From an uncultured Chloroflexota bacterium (GTDB lineage Bacteria > Chloroflexota > Anaerolineae > Anaerolineales > Anaerolineaceae), in contig CADATZ010000020.1 in the NCBI GenBank assembly GCA_902791025.1, positions 1-61,960 of the forward strand: 61,960 nucleotides of DNA, in the 5' to 3' direction. The number at the start of each line of letters is the position of its first letter. Position 1 is the first letter of the stretch. The position numbers and the translations under genes are program-made. Under the pieces are notes generated by a model that did no database searches, was not told where the DNA came from, and worked only from the letters and a program-made list of their open reading frames with translations. Positions 1 to 7,521 of this stretch are shown here, piece by piece.

Positions 1-86
1 ACGAGTACGAAAAGGCCATGATCGAACTCGGAAAAATAACAACAGAAGAACAATATGAACTGCTGAAACGGTCATCCGAAGAATAA
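1..86 (+). CDS. C-terminal end of an unidentified protein (partial)
   Basis: An open frame enters from the left edge (frame starting at base 3) and ends with TAA at 84-86. Only 27 charged residues are visible, ending KRSSEE. The glutamate- and lysine-rich helix is compatible with a short C-terminal tail of the SHOCT kind, but this is too little to name a family. A terminator-like hairpin overlaps the stop codon. Confidence 0.5.
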   Translation, partial: EYEKAMIELGKITTEEQYELLKRSSEE

Positions 87-112
87 ACAAATTCATATTC
101 TTCGGCCTTTTG
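76..112 (+). terminator. Rho-independent terminator after the first partial gene
   Basis: The nine-base arms CCGAAGAAT (76-84) and ATTCTTCGG (97-105) form an inverted repeat with a 12-nt loop, followed by CCTTTTGC. The left arm includes the stop codon of the upstream gene. Confidence 0.6.
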
Positions 113-136
113 CATTAAAATGAGGAAAGAAACATT

Positions 137-865
137 ATGTCACAATACTACATTGCCAGCTGCGTGTTTACATCAAAATTTCCGGAATTGAGCAGCCCGA
201 TCCGGGAATATGTCTGCGGGAGATTCGGGATGGAAACTGTTCGCTGCTGTGTACCGAAATACAAGATCACGGAATTTGAAGACAAAATGCCGGATGGCTC
301 TCTTCGGGATGCGTGGCGTTCCCTGCCGGATTCGGGTGATTTTCAGGCAGGGGATGATGTGTATTCGCTGTGCCACAACTGCAACAACATCATTGAAGAA
401 ATGCATCCCGGGGTCCATGTCCACTCTCTTTGGGAGCTCCTGGACACAGACGATTCCTTCCCCTTCCCGGATTTCCACGGTATGATAGCAGCAATTCAGG
501 ACTGTTGGCGTTCGAGAGACCGGAAGGAGGAACAGGACGCGGTGCGGAGCCTGCTGCGGAAGATGAACATTAATTTTATCGAAGCAGAGGAAAACCATGA
601 GCAAACCGATTTCTGCGGTGTCTCCCTTTACCGTCCGCAGCCGCCGCGGAATCCCAATCTGGCGCCTAAACATTATGTGGCAGGGGCTGTGGGTAAATTT
701 ATCCCGCATACTCCTGAAGAGCAGGAGCAGCTCATGAAAGACTACTGCAGCCGCCTGCCAATGAATAAAGTGATCTGCTACTGTCATTACTGTCTGGAAG
801 GGCTGCTGCTCGGGAACGCGGACGCACATCATATCGCGCAGCTGCTTTTCCCTGAAAATGAATAG
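137..865 (+). CDS. Cysteine-rich (Fe-S/CCG-like) protein of unknown function
   Basis: A soluble 242-residue protein preceded by a purine-rich ribosome site (GAGGAAAG). Cysteines cluster in an N-terminal half (C9, C27, the pair C37-C38, then C79-x-x-C82) and again near the C-terminus (C214, C216, C219). The C...CC...CxxC spacing resembles the CCG domain of heterodisulfide-reductase-like (Fe-S) proteins, which bind an iron-sulfur cluster or zinc. That is the family knowledge; binding here is inferred from the cysteine pattern only. No membrane segment or signal peptide is visible. The neighbours are unrelated remnants, so context gives no role. A disulfide- or zinc-stabilised protein would be an alternative. 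Confidence 0.75.
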   Translation: MSQYYIASCVFTSKFPELSSPIREYVCGRFGMETVRCCVPKYKITEFEDKMPDGSLRDAWRSLPDSGDFQAGDDVYSLCHNCNNIIEEMHPGVHVHSLWELLDTDDSFPFPDFHGMIAAIQDCWRSRDRKEEQDAVRSLLRKMNINFIEAEENHEQTDFCGVSLYRPQPPRNPNLAPKHYVAGAVGKFIPHTPEEQEQLMKDYCSRLPMNKVICYCHYCLEGLLLGNADAHHIAQLLFPENE

Positions 866-911
866 GTCGAAAAATCAGGAAATTTACAAAAATATTATTA
901 GGAGCATATAT

Positions 912-1013
912 ATGACGGTCTCTCAGATCATGGAGAAAATGATTTCATTTTCAAAAGGAAATATTAAGGAGCTGTTTGAAGACTTTGTATCCTTCTTCCG
1001 GGATTCGATTTGA
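912..1013 (+). pseudogene. 33-codon reading frame, possible 5' remnant of a lost gene
   Basis: A short frame with a good ribosome site (AGGAG, about 7 nt before ATG) encodes 33 residues and stops abruptly. The first 17 residues (beginning MTVSQIMEKMI) look like the start of a helical, HD-domain-type protein, and the tail is different in character. I read it as the leftover 5' end of a deleted gene, though a genuine micro-protein cannot be excluded. Confidence 0.3.
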
Positions 1014-1109
1014 TTTTCAAACATTTGACGGACAAAACTGAACAGAAAATGACAGGACAAAACGGTTTCCTACGACTATACTGGACTTTATCAGAGAAAG
1101 GAGACAGCG

Positions 1110-1805
1110 ATGGAGTGGATCACCGCAATTCGAACAGCGATTGAGTTTATGGAAACTCACCTGGGAGAAAACATCAGTGCGCAGGATGTGGCTGAACGGG
1201 TGTATCTTTCGCCCTTCTTCTTTCAGCGCGGGTTCTCGCTGATGACCGGCTATGGTATCGGGGAATACCTGCGGAACCGCAGGCTGTATCAGGCTGCGCT
1301 TGACCTGCGGCAGACGGATGATAAGGTGATCGATATCGCGCTGCGTTACGGTTTATGAAACGCCGGAAACGCACCCGCAAATTCGTACGAACAGGCGATC
1401 ATCGACAACTGCATCGGTGAGTACGGCATCTGCATTGACGATATCGGCGGGGAAAAGTTCCGCTATCTCATCGCCGGGAAATATACAGGCGGCGAGGTGC
1501 CGGAGGGTATGGTCACGTATGAATTTTCCCGCGGTGACTGGGCTGTCTTCAATTGTGTCGGTCCCATCCCGGAGGCGCTTCAAAGTGTGAACACCCGTAT
1601 CTTCCGGGAATGGCTGCCGGGTAATACAGAATATGAACTCTGCGGAATTGCCAATGTAGAATGGTATGATTGCGTGAATGGCGAAAAGACTGACCCGAAT
1701 TACCACAGTGCGATCTGGGTACCGGTGAAGCTCCCGCTCTGGATTAACAAGGCGAAGCCGATTCCTTATGCCTATTGCCTGATACTTATCTCCTGTTCCC
1801 TATAA
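1110..1805 (+). pseudogene. Broken AraC-family regulator with GyrI-like effector domain
   Basis: Residues 1-82 from the ATG at 1110 are the N-terminal part of an AraC/XylS DNA-binding domain (first helix-turn-helix plus the start of the second, ending IALRYG). A one-base shift at about 1356 creates a stop. The continuing frame (YETPE, the expected sequence) survives only briefly. From about 1385 to 1739 a third frame encodes the central part of a GyrI-like effector-binding domain (NSYEQAI through WVPVKL). Compared with the usual length of about 290 residues, roughly 90 residues joining the two domains are missing. The gene therefore has both a frameshift and an internal deletion, and the last 20 or so codons before the stop at 1805 look like read-through. 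The ribosome site GAAAGGAG remains. Confidence 0.75.
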
Positions 1806-1863
1806 CAAACCCTACTGATCTTTATAAGAATGTCTGACCGGCAAGGAGATTTTTGTCCGGTCT

Positions 1864-2493
1864 TCATAGATTTAAACCCAGTACGATAACAGGCCTAACC
1901 ACAATATTACCGTCATTATTTTTTTCGAATGTATTTACAGGAAAGCCGTTGTCGTCAAAGCTGCCGTCAACATCTACGACGCAGACATAATTCGGCATCG
2001 AAATACTGGGTGTTCGAAGCCACCACCAACAGCCGGAGCCGGGATTTTTACCGGCATAAGCGCCTTCTCTTATGGCTCTTTCAGTGGGAATACAGATCCG
2101 CTCGTCGTTGGACGGGAAGTATTTCTCCAATTCCTCGGCTTCCGGCAGGAATACCTTATCCTGTGTATCATTCCTTTCGGCATAAAACGGGCCGTACTCT
2201 GCATCAACAGTTACGACTAAAAGGCGCTGCTGCTCTTCTTCCGTGAAGGCTGTGTTCAGAAACTCATGATTCAGCCATGAACGCAGCGTACAGTTTTCCC
2301 AGGTGACAGGCCAAAAGCCATGCTCATCATATGCTTTTGCGGTCAGACCGTATCTGCTGATCAGTTTTGCCGATTTCCCATCGGCCTCCAGTACGATCCA
2401 TTCGATCGGTTCCGGTATGGAAGCCAGGTCCTTTTTCTGTGGATATCTTCCAAAGCGGATCACATCGCCTTTCTTCAGGTTCTCCGTATCCAT
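1864..2493 (-). CDS. DUF6273 domain protein
   Basis: A 209-residue protein with the hallmarks of DUF6273: an opening GDVIRFGRYPQ-type strand, an IEWIVLE motif, a central W-x-x-C/S-x-LRSWLN block, and a C-terminal block WWLRTP followed by a VRPVIVL strand. The family is common in gut Firmicutes as stand-alone or secreted carbohydrate- or surface-associated domains, and its function is unknown. I chose the ATG at 2493 because a GAGG site lies about 8 nt upstream. A second ATG four codons earlier is possible and would overlap the preceding gene. It is translationally coupled to the 161-residue gene, with only one base between stop and start. Confidence 0.8.
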   Translation of the reverse strand: MDTENLKKGDVIRFGRYPQKKDLASIPEPIEWIVLEADGKSAKLISRYGLTAKAYDEHGFWPVTWENCTLRSWLNHEFLNTAFTEEEQQRLLVVTVDAEYGPFYAERNDTQDKVFLPEAEELEKYFPSNDERICIPTERAIREGAYAGKNPGSGCWWWLRTPSISMPNYVCVVDVDGSFDDNGFPVNTFEKNNDGNIVVRPVIVLGLNL

Positions 2494-2494
2494 T

Positions 2495-2980
2495 TCATGC
2501 CTCATCCAAGTCTGAGTAGAAATAACCCGGGTTGGTCCCGTCATACCATTCATATTTACATCGGCGCACGGATTCCATATCTTTCAGTGTGAAGTGAGGA
2601 AATAATTCCTGATAATCAGGCAGATAATCCTTCATTTCCTTCGCACTCAGTTCGGAAATTTCATCATTTGCATGGTAAGTGTTGAGATCCGGGTCAAGCG
2701 GCCAGATATCCTCAAGATAATAATCGAGAAACGGACCGGGAACGATTTCCGGATGATCAGGGTCCCGCTGATCCAGCTGCCAGTCCGGATCGGTAAATTC
2801 TGTGGAACCCCAATTCATCCCCGATGGATAATCATCACTCATGGATTCACAGAAATACCCTTCTTCCCATTGAAAATCATCCTCATGTTTTCTCACAAAA
2901 TCCTGCCACTCACGCAGATATTTAAAACCAAGCGCCGAAACCGGAATTCTCAGTAAAGTTGTTTTATGCCAGCACGACAT
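2495..2980 (-). CDS. Hypothetical acidic protein, cotranscribed with the DUF6273 gene
   Basis: A 161-residue soluble protein preceded by a strong GGAGG site. It is rich in aspartate, glutamate and aromatic residues and has no signal or membrane segment. I do not recognise a family. Its stop lies next to the start of the DUF6273 gene, so the two are probably one transcript. The C-terminus ends in an aromatic acidic stretch (YFYSDLDEA). Confidence 0.65.
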   Translation of the reverse strand: MSCWHKTTLLRIPVSALGFKYLREWQDFVRKHEDDFQWEEGYFCESMSDDYPSGMNWGSTEFTDPDWQLDQRDPDHPEIVPGPFLDYYLEDIWPLDPDLNTYHANDEISELSAKEMKDYLPDYQELFPHFTLKDMESVRRCKYEWYDGTNPGYFYSDLDEA

Positions 2981-3032
2981 ATTAACCTCCGTAAATCTTG
3001 TGCATGTTTACCGTTAAGAATGTAAAAGGGCT

Positions 3033-3335
3033 TCATATTGCAGCAACCCTAAAGCTGAATAGAAAGTGTTTCCGGTATTGGATCCAATCTGATAACGATC
3101 TTTTTACCATGAGTTTGCTCCCAAATGCTACCATCCGGGCAGATTGTCCCCGTTTTTCCATCCATTTAACGGTTTTAACGGTCCGGCCATATAAGTATTG
3201 CGAATCAGGTTCAGTCTCAGCGATCTTCTCCGGTGACAGACCCGGAACATGCGCATCCGGAACCTCGCCTAATCCCGGATGATCCAATTCAAAGTCTTTG
3301 ACATAATCTTCGTAAGTGTATAGTTCGTCTCTCAC
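3033..3335 (-). CDS. Small hypothetical protein with GTG start
   Basis: A 100-residue frame starting at GTG with an AAAGGAG site about 9 nt upstream. The first 60 residues are acidic and protein-like (YTYEDYVKDFELDHP). The last 30 or so are basic and hydrophobic, unlike the rest, which could mean a frameshifted tail. No family is recognised. It lies 52 bp upstream of the 161-residue gene in the same orientation. Confidence 0.45.
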   Translation of the reverse strand: MRDELYTYEDYVKDFELDHPGLGEVPDAHVPGLSPEKIAETEPDSQYLYGRTVKTVKWMEKRGQSARMVAFGSKLMVKRSLSDWIQYRKHFLFSFRVAAI

Positions 3336-3534
3336 GGGTCACATCTCCTTTACATCCTCAAAGGCACATATTTCCGGACGTATCGTTCGGCTTCATTTCC
3401 CTTTTTGCTGGGGATCAGGGAGTTTATTATGGCTGAAGACCGGTATGACCGCATGCTATGAACAAATGCCTTTTTTGATCAAATATTCCGAACTGAATTT
3501 GTTTTTCAGGATTTTCGTCAATATAGAAGACCTG

Positions 3535-4173
3535 TCACCCTGCAAACAAATACCAGCCCAGTACCGCATTGAACCCGACCGCGGCAAAGACGCTGAAACG
3601 CTCCACAATGCCGAAATATTCCGGAGGGACAATTCCGGTACCGACAGACCCGATAAACATCATCATCAGGGCAATTGCAGCCCAGACTCCGATCCCGCGG
3701 ACGCCTCCTTTTCGGAAACCGGCGATGATCAGACAGATCAGTGATGTGATTGAAAGTACGACCACAAGAACCGTAACCACGATATGCATCACTTCTTGAA
3801 AAGATGCGATCTCCTTCCCACTGTCAGTAAGCGGAAACATTTTATAACCGACAGCAGATACCCAGTTCATGATGGTGAACAGGTAGATCCCAATCCGAAA
3901 AAGGCGGGACATTGGGGACTTTCCCTTATGTACCACTTCGTTCACGTAGATCGAAACGCAGGTAGGACACACTACACTGCAGATTCCGTACAATGCGGCT
4001 AACTGCTCCCAGAGCATTTTTGATGGAGCATTTTCGGCTGACAAATCACTGACTGCCTGCTCCATCCAGTTATATCCCGGGTAAGCCAGCGGAGAGAAAA
4101 CCACCGCTGCTGTATAAGATAGCAAAGCGATGATCCCGGTCAGTCCCAGCCAGTTGATCAATTTTCGTTTCAT
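3535..4173 (-). CDS. DUF998 family membrane protein
   Basis: A 212-residue integral membrane protein with about six hydrophobic segments. The N-terminal pattern (a membrane helix, then YPGYNWMEQAVSDLSA) and the later MFP and GxGxxPPE motifs match DUF998, a widespread small membrane family of unknown function. The start at 4173 is chosen because a GGGGGAAG site sits 5-7 nt upstream; the longer frame has no such site. A 198-bp stretch upstream of the stop on the other side (3336-3534) contains no recognisable gene. Confidence 0.75.
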   Translation of the reverse strand: MKRKLINWLGLTGIIALLSYTAAVVFSPLAYPGYNWMEQAVSDLSAENAPSKMLWEQLAALYGICSVVCPTCVSIYVNEVVHKGKSPMSRLFRIGIYLFTIMNWVSAVGYKMFPLTDSGKEIASFQEVMHIVVTVLVVVLSITSLICLIIAGFRKGGVRGIGVWAAIALMMMFIGSVGTGIVPPEYFGIVERFSVFAAVGFNAVLGWYLFAG

Positions 4174-4225
4174 GAATCTTCCCCCCCTTAAACAAGTCGG
4201 ATGGCTCACTCCCCGCAGCAGATAA

Positions 4226-4753
4226 TCAGTCAACTCTGATCCAATATCTCTGCTCCACGCATCCTTCGGAATTGACAAATTCATTCTCGAGAACACCGCC
4301 ATTTTTAAGAATCGATTTGGCGGAACCGATATTGTTTTTTTCACAAGTCATCAAAACCCTGTCAATTCCGAGTTTTCTGCACTCAATTAAAGCAAGGCGG
4401 ATCATCTCTGTCGCATATCCTTTCCTTCGTTCGCTCGGTCTGATTCCATCTCCGATATGTCCGCCTTCTTTCAATAGTGCTTCATTCAGATAATGGCGGA
4501 TATTCACTGCGCCGAGGAGTCTGTTCCTGTCTTCATCCAGGAGGAAAAAAACAGAATCCGGGACCTTTCCTTCTGCGGGCGTTTTCACTTCCAGATGCTC
4601 CAGGTAATAATCAAAATCATGATAATCATTTTTGAAAATTGCCCAGGGAGAGCGATTCGTATGGTTGAGCTCCTGATCGGCTTTCCACTCATCGATCATT
4701 TCACCCAATTGTTTTTCATATTCTTTTGTCAGTTTTATTAATCTAAGACCCAT
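4226..4753 (-). CDS. GNAT family N-acetyltransferase
   Basis: A 175-residue GNAT enzyme expected to transfer an acetyl group from acetyl-CoA to an amine. The acetyl-CoA pyrophosphate-binding motif R/Q-x-x-G-x-G/A appears as RRKGYATEM around residues 109-117. The C-terminal CEKNNIGSAKSILKNGG segment is the usual alpha4/beta7 signature of RimJ/RimL-like and YvbK-like members. The start at 4753 has GAGGG upstream. The substrate cannot be inferred, and neighbours are unrelated. Confidence 0.85.
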   Translation of the reverse strand: MGLRLIKLTKEYEKQLGEMIDEWKADQELNHTNRSPWAIFKNDYHDFDYYLEHLEVKTPAEGKVPDSVFFLLDEDRNRLLGAVNIRHYLNEALLKEGGHIGDGIRPSERRKGYATEMIRLALIECRKLGIDRVLMTCEKNNIGSAKSILKNGGVLENEFVNSEGCVEQRYWIRVD

Positions 4754-4816
4754 TGTTTTACCCTCAGATACATACAATACCTTGAATAGATTCATTTTTT
4801 TGTCTTCTATATATAA

Positions 4817-5137
4817 TCAGCCCTGGAAATCGAGTTCTCGATCAACATCTATCCCACCGTATAGAATACGTACAACATTTACCTGATTCGCAGAATGATC
4901 AACCCAATAAAAAATAATATGATTTCCGGAAACGAGAAATCTTATTCTTTCTCCATTTTTGCCAGTCTTATAGATTTTATGTCTTTCGGGCATTTCACTG
5001 AGAGAAAGAACAGCATTTGTAATACGGTCAAATACGGTTTCTGCATTCATTGGGGCAAGAAGGGTATAAGCGATATATTCATATATCTCCCGGATATCTT
5101 GTTCTGACTTTTCAGATAAGTGGACAAGGTATTTCAT
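4817..5137 (-). CDS. Type II toxin, ParE/RelE superfamily
   Basis: A 106-residue protein with the ParE/RelE fold pattern: an N-terminal strand (KYLVHLSEKSEQDI), two helices, a SEMPERHKIY loop and C-terminal strands containing RFLVSGNHIIFYWVD and VRILYGG. The latter two segments are the typical ParE end. Members either poison gyrase (ParE) or cleave ribosome-bound mRNA (RelE); sequence alone does not say which. It overlaps the antitoxin gene by four bases (ATGA), the classic coupled arrangement. Confidence 0.9.
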   Translation of the reverse strand: MKYLVHLSEKSEQDIREIYEYIAYTLLAPMNAETVFDRITNAVLSLSEMPERHKIYKTGKNGERIRFLVSGNHIIFYWVDHSANQVNVVRILYGGIDVDRELDFQG

Positions 5138-5445
5138 AGATGATAATCTCTGCGCATCTTTTTGATTAATTCCTCTGCGGGAATTGTTTTCCCTGCCCTG
5201 ATATCTTCAAGACCTTTTTCCAGTTCTTCGTCAACCTGTTCTCTGGTCAATGACCGCATGCTGACAGGTACTTTATTGTTGGGAATAATGACTTCAAACG
5301 GAAGCCCTTTATGTAAAATTATCTGTTTATAAAACATATTAATAGCACCTGAAGCGGGAATTCCAAGAACGTCCAAAATAGCCTCAGCCTGTTCCTTTAC
5401 ATCAGGTTCGATTCGAGCATACAAATTAGCTGTTTTTGCAGACAT
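5134..5445 (-). CDS. RelB/DinJ-type antitoxin
   Basis: A 103-residue protein whose N-terminus (ANLYARIEPDVKEQAEAIL) is the ribbon-helix-helix DNA-binding segment of RelB/DinJ antitoxins, followed by GIPASGAINMFYKQI and GLPFEVIIPN, the diagnostic family blocks. The charged C-terminus would wrap the toxin. It is first in the operon, preceded by CGGGAGG and operator-like palindromes, so autoregulation is expected. Confidence 0.9.
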   Translation of the reverse strand: MSAKTANLYARIEPDVKEQAEAILDVLGIPASGAINMFYKQIILHKGLPFEVIIPNNKVPVSMRSLTREQVDEELEKGLEDIRAGKTIPAEELIKKMRRDYHL

Positions 5446-5469
5446 AAAAACCTCCCGGTAATTTTTCTA

Positions 5470-5493
5470 TACTAATATTTTAGTACAATGTAC
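5470..5493 (-). promoter_or_regulatory. Operator-like palindromes upstream of the RelB/ParE operon
   Basis: Two palindromes lie side by side 25-50 bp upstream of the antitoxin start: TACTAATATTTTAGTA (5470-5485) and GTACAATGTAC (5483-5493), followed by a second GTAC at 5494-5497. Ribbon-helix-helix antitoxins bind such sites to repress their own operon. The assignment is inferred from position and symmetry. Confidence 0.5.
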
Positions 5494-5576
5494 GTACAAC
5501 AGCAAGCTTTTAAAATGATTGGTATATATCCCGTCTGTCCAGTGATTATTATTCATACGTTCAACAATATTGCTGA

Positions 5577-5648
5577 GCCGCACTTGGGGACAGGCACGTC
5601 AGTGTCGCGGAAGCCGACACAGAATGCCAGTCCCGCATGTGCTTCGTG
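5577..5648 (+). repeat. Palindromic repeat element, copy 1
   Basis: Arms of the family (CACTTGGGGACAGGCACG... and ...TGCCAGTCCCGCATGTGC) flank a stem GTGTCGCGGAAGCCGACAC. It sits between the toxin-antitoxin operon and the MFS gene. Apart from this element and the operator, the 327-bp gap contains nothing recognisable. Confidence 0.85.
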
Positions 5649-5772
5649 CTTAGTAACGTCCTGTGTTCTGCATCCTTTGTCCTAATACCGCTGATTAATT
5701 CCTGAGAAGGCGGGAAGACAGTTCTGCGCTGCGCGCAAAACCGTCTCCGAGCCCCAATTGATCAGTGTTTCC

Positions 5773-7056
5773 TTAATCCTTATACTGATACTGCTTCAGC
5801 TTCTGTCCAAAAACCAGACACCAGATGATTCCCGCGAGGCCGAGGATGAACATCATCAGCGAGGCGCCGGAGCCTTTTCCGCTGCCGAAGAGCTGCGTCA
5901 GGAGAGCGTTTGACCGGTTCGCGGACATGAACGGTTCACAGACCTGATCCACCATAAAACCTCCGAACAGCAGCCCCAGCGGGATGGTGAAGAACTGCAG
6001 TGTGTTCCGGCAGGCGTAGACCCGTCCCTGCAGCTCCACGGGAACCGAATTTCGCATGATGACGTTCTGGTTAGCGCTCATCACCGGCACCAGCATCCAC
6101 CCGATCACCTGGCCGATGCACCACACGACCGGATTCCGGGAAAACGCCAGCAGAAAATTCTCGATCCCCAGCGAAAACAGCATGGTGAGGTAGATCACCT
6201 TCACCCTGTCCTTCGGTTTCGGCAGCCGGGTAACCAGCAGACTCCCGATGACCATGGCGATCCCGGAACAGGAGGTCACGATTCCCAGCACATTGTTCCC
6301 GCCTCTGGGATTGGGCAGCACCAGCGCCGGCAGTACCGCGTCAAACGACGAAGCGATAAAATTCACCCCGGACATGAACAGAATCACATAAAGCACCAGT
6401 GGATTCGCTTTCAGAAACCGCAGACCCTCCGCAGCCAGAGCCAACACATTTCCCTCGGTCTTCCCATCGGAAGATATCTCCGGGATCCGGATGAAAAAAG
6501 CGAGTGCGATAAAAGCCGCCGCAAAGGTCACCAGATCGACCGCGATCACCGCATCCAGCCCGGCCAGTCCGTATAAGGCCGAGGCGATCAGCGGACTGCC
6601 GATCGAAATCAGCGACCGCGACAGAGACTGCAGTCCGCTGGTTTTCTGATAGTATTCCTTCGGTACGATCAGCGTATAAGCTACCTCTGAAGCGGGCTGC
6701 TGCACGGTGTTCATCAACCCGGAAAGAGCATTGATTGCGTATAGATGCCAGACAGCCAGCAGGTCGGCCTTGTACAACACGAACACCAGAATCGTTCCCA
6801 ATGCCGCGAGTGCGTCACAGATGAGCATGGTTCTCTTTTTGTCAAACTTATCCGTGAGTGCACCGGCGAGAATGCTCATCACCACATATGGTGCATAGGT
6901 GCAAATTGTCAGCGCGGCGGTACTGAGCGCGGACCCGGTTTTTTCATAAAGCCACAGCGTAAGCGCGAACTGTGTAAGTGAACTGCCTAACTGTGAAAAG
7001 CTTTGTGTACTCCAAAGGATGTAAAAATCCTTTAGTCCATTTTTCTTATTTTTCAT
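5773..7056 (-). CDS. MFS transporter (multidrug/macrolide-exporter type)
   Basis: A 427-residue protein with 12 predicted membrane segments. The N-terminus (FYILWSTQSFSQLGSSLTQFAL) and the loop GALTDKFDKKRTMLICD between helices 2 and 3 are the signature of the MFS_1/MFS_3 exporter group that includes MefA-like and enterobactin exporters. It should use the proton gradient to expel a small molecule; the substrate is unknown. It is a single gene flanked by palindromic repeats on both sides, with no adjacent regulator. Confidence 0.9.
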   Translation of the reverse strand: MKNKKNGLKDFYILWSTQSFSQLGSSLTQFALTLWLYEKTGSALSTAALTICTYAPYVVMSILAGALTDKFDKKRTMLICDALAALGTILVFVLYKADLLAVWHLYAINALSGLMNTVQQPASEVAYTLIVPKEYYQKTSGLQSLSRSLISIGSPLIASALYGLAGLDAVIAVDLVTFAAAFIALAFFIRIPEISSDGKTEGNVLALAAEGLRFLKANPLVLYVILFMSGVNFIASSFDAVLPALVLPNPRGGNNVLGIVTSCSGIAMVIGSLLVTRLPKPKDRVKVIYLTMLFSLGIENFLLAFSRNPVVWCIGQVIGWMLVPVMSANQNVIMRNSVPVELQGRVYACRNTLQFFTIPLGLLFGGFMVDQVCEPFMSANRSNALLTQLFGSGKGSGASLMMFILGLAGIIWCLVFGQKLKQYQYKD

Positions 7057-7094
7057 TATCCTGCTCCTTTTTTATGTTTTCCACAGAATCGTAT

Positions 7095-7188
7095 CTATTC
7101 AGGATGGAGCACTTGGGGACTGGCACCTTCTGTCACGAAGCTGACATAAGTGTGCCTGTCCTCATGTGCGTTGCTGAGCTCTGAATAG
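7095..7188 (-). repeat. Palindromic repeat element, copy 2 (complete, 94 bp)
   Basis: Bounded by CTATTCAG (7095-7102) and CTGAATAG (7181-7188). Inside are CACTTGGGGACTGGCACC and TGCCTGTCCTCATGTGCG arms around a loop. It lies 39 bp upstream of the MFS start codon. Confidence 0.85.
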
Positions 7189-7209
7189 ATAATCAGAATC
7201 ACATCAAGA

Positions 7210-7258
7210 GCAGGGTTTGAGGATTGATGATCCTCCACACAAGTTCCTCAAACCCTGC
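7210..7258. repeat. 14-bp perfect inverted repeat
   Basis: GCAGGGTTTGAGGA (7210-7223) and TCCTCAAACCCTGC (7245-7258) can form a hairpin with a 21-nt loop that itself contains GGATTGATGATCC. No T-run follows on either strand, so it is not a standard terminator. It lies between two palindromic elements in a 465-bp gene-free stretch. Confidence 0.6.
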
Positions 7259-7304
7259 GTGGAGCAGAAACCGTGCAGCGCATAATTTACTCCTTAGGTT
7301 TTAT

Positions 7305-7474
7305 TATTCTAAATATGCGGGGCGCACATGGGGACAGGCACGCTTGTGTTGGCTGCGCAACACAAGATGCCAGTCCCCACGTGCTTCGTGCTTCACAACA
7401 CAAGATGCCAGTCCCCACGTGCTTCGTGCTGCGTAACACAAGATGCCAGTCCCCACGTGTTTCGTGCTGAATAG
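7305..7474 (+). repeat. Palindromic repeat element, copy 3, with the right arm triplicated
   Basis: One left arm (CACATGGGGACAGGCACGC) and one GTGTTGGCTGCGCAACAC stem are followed by three tandem right arms (each CACAAGATGCCAGTCCCCACGTG plus TTCGTGCT). It ends with CTGAATAG at 7467-7474. The triplication suggests slippage at the palindrome. Confidence 0.85.
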
Positions 7475-7521
7475 TTTTTCTACTGACAACTGCTCACCGG
7501 CCGCTGACCACTGGACACTGA

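Noticed and set aside
7210..7258. Terminator after the HD-GYP gene
   Set aside because: The hairpin is 260 bp beyond the stop codon, lies past a repeat element and has no T-run on either strand.
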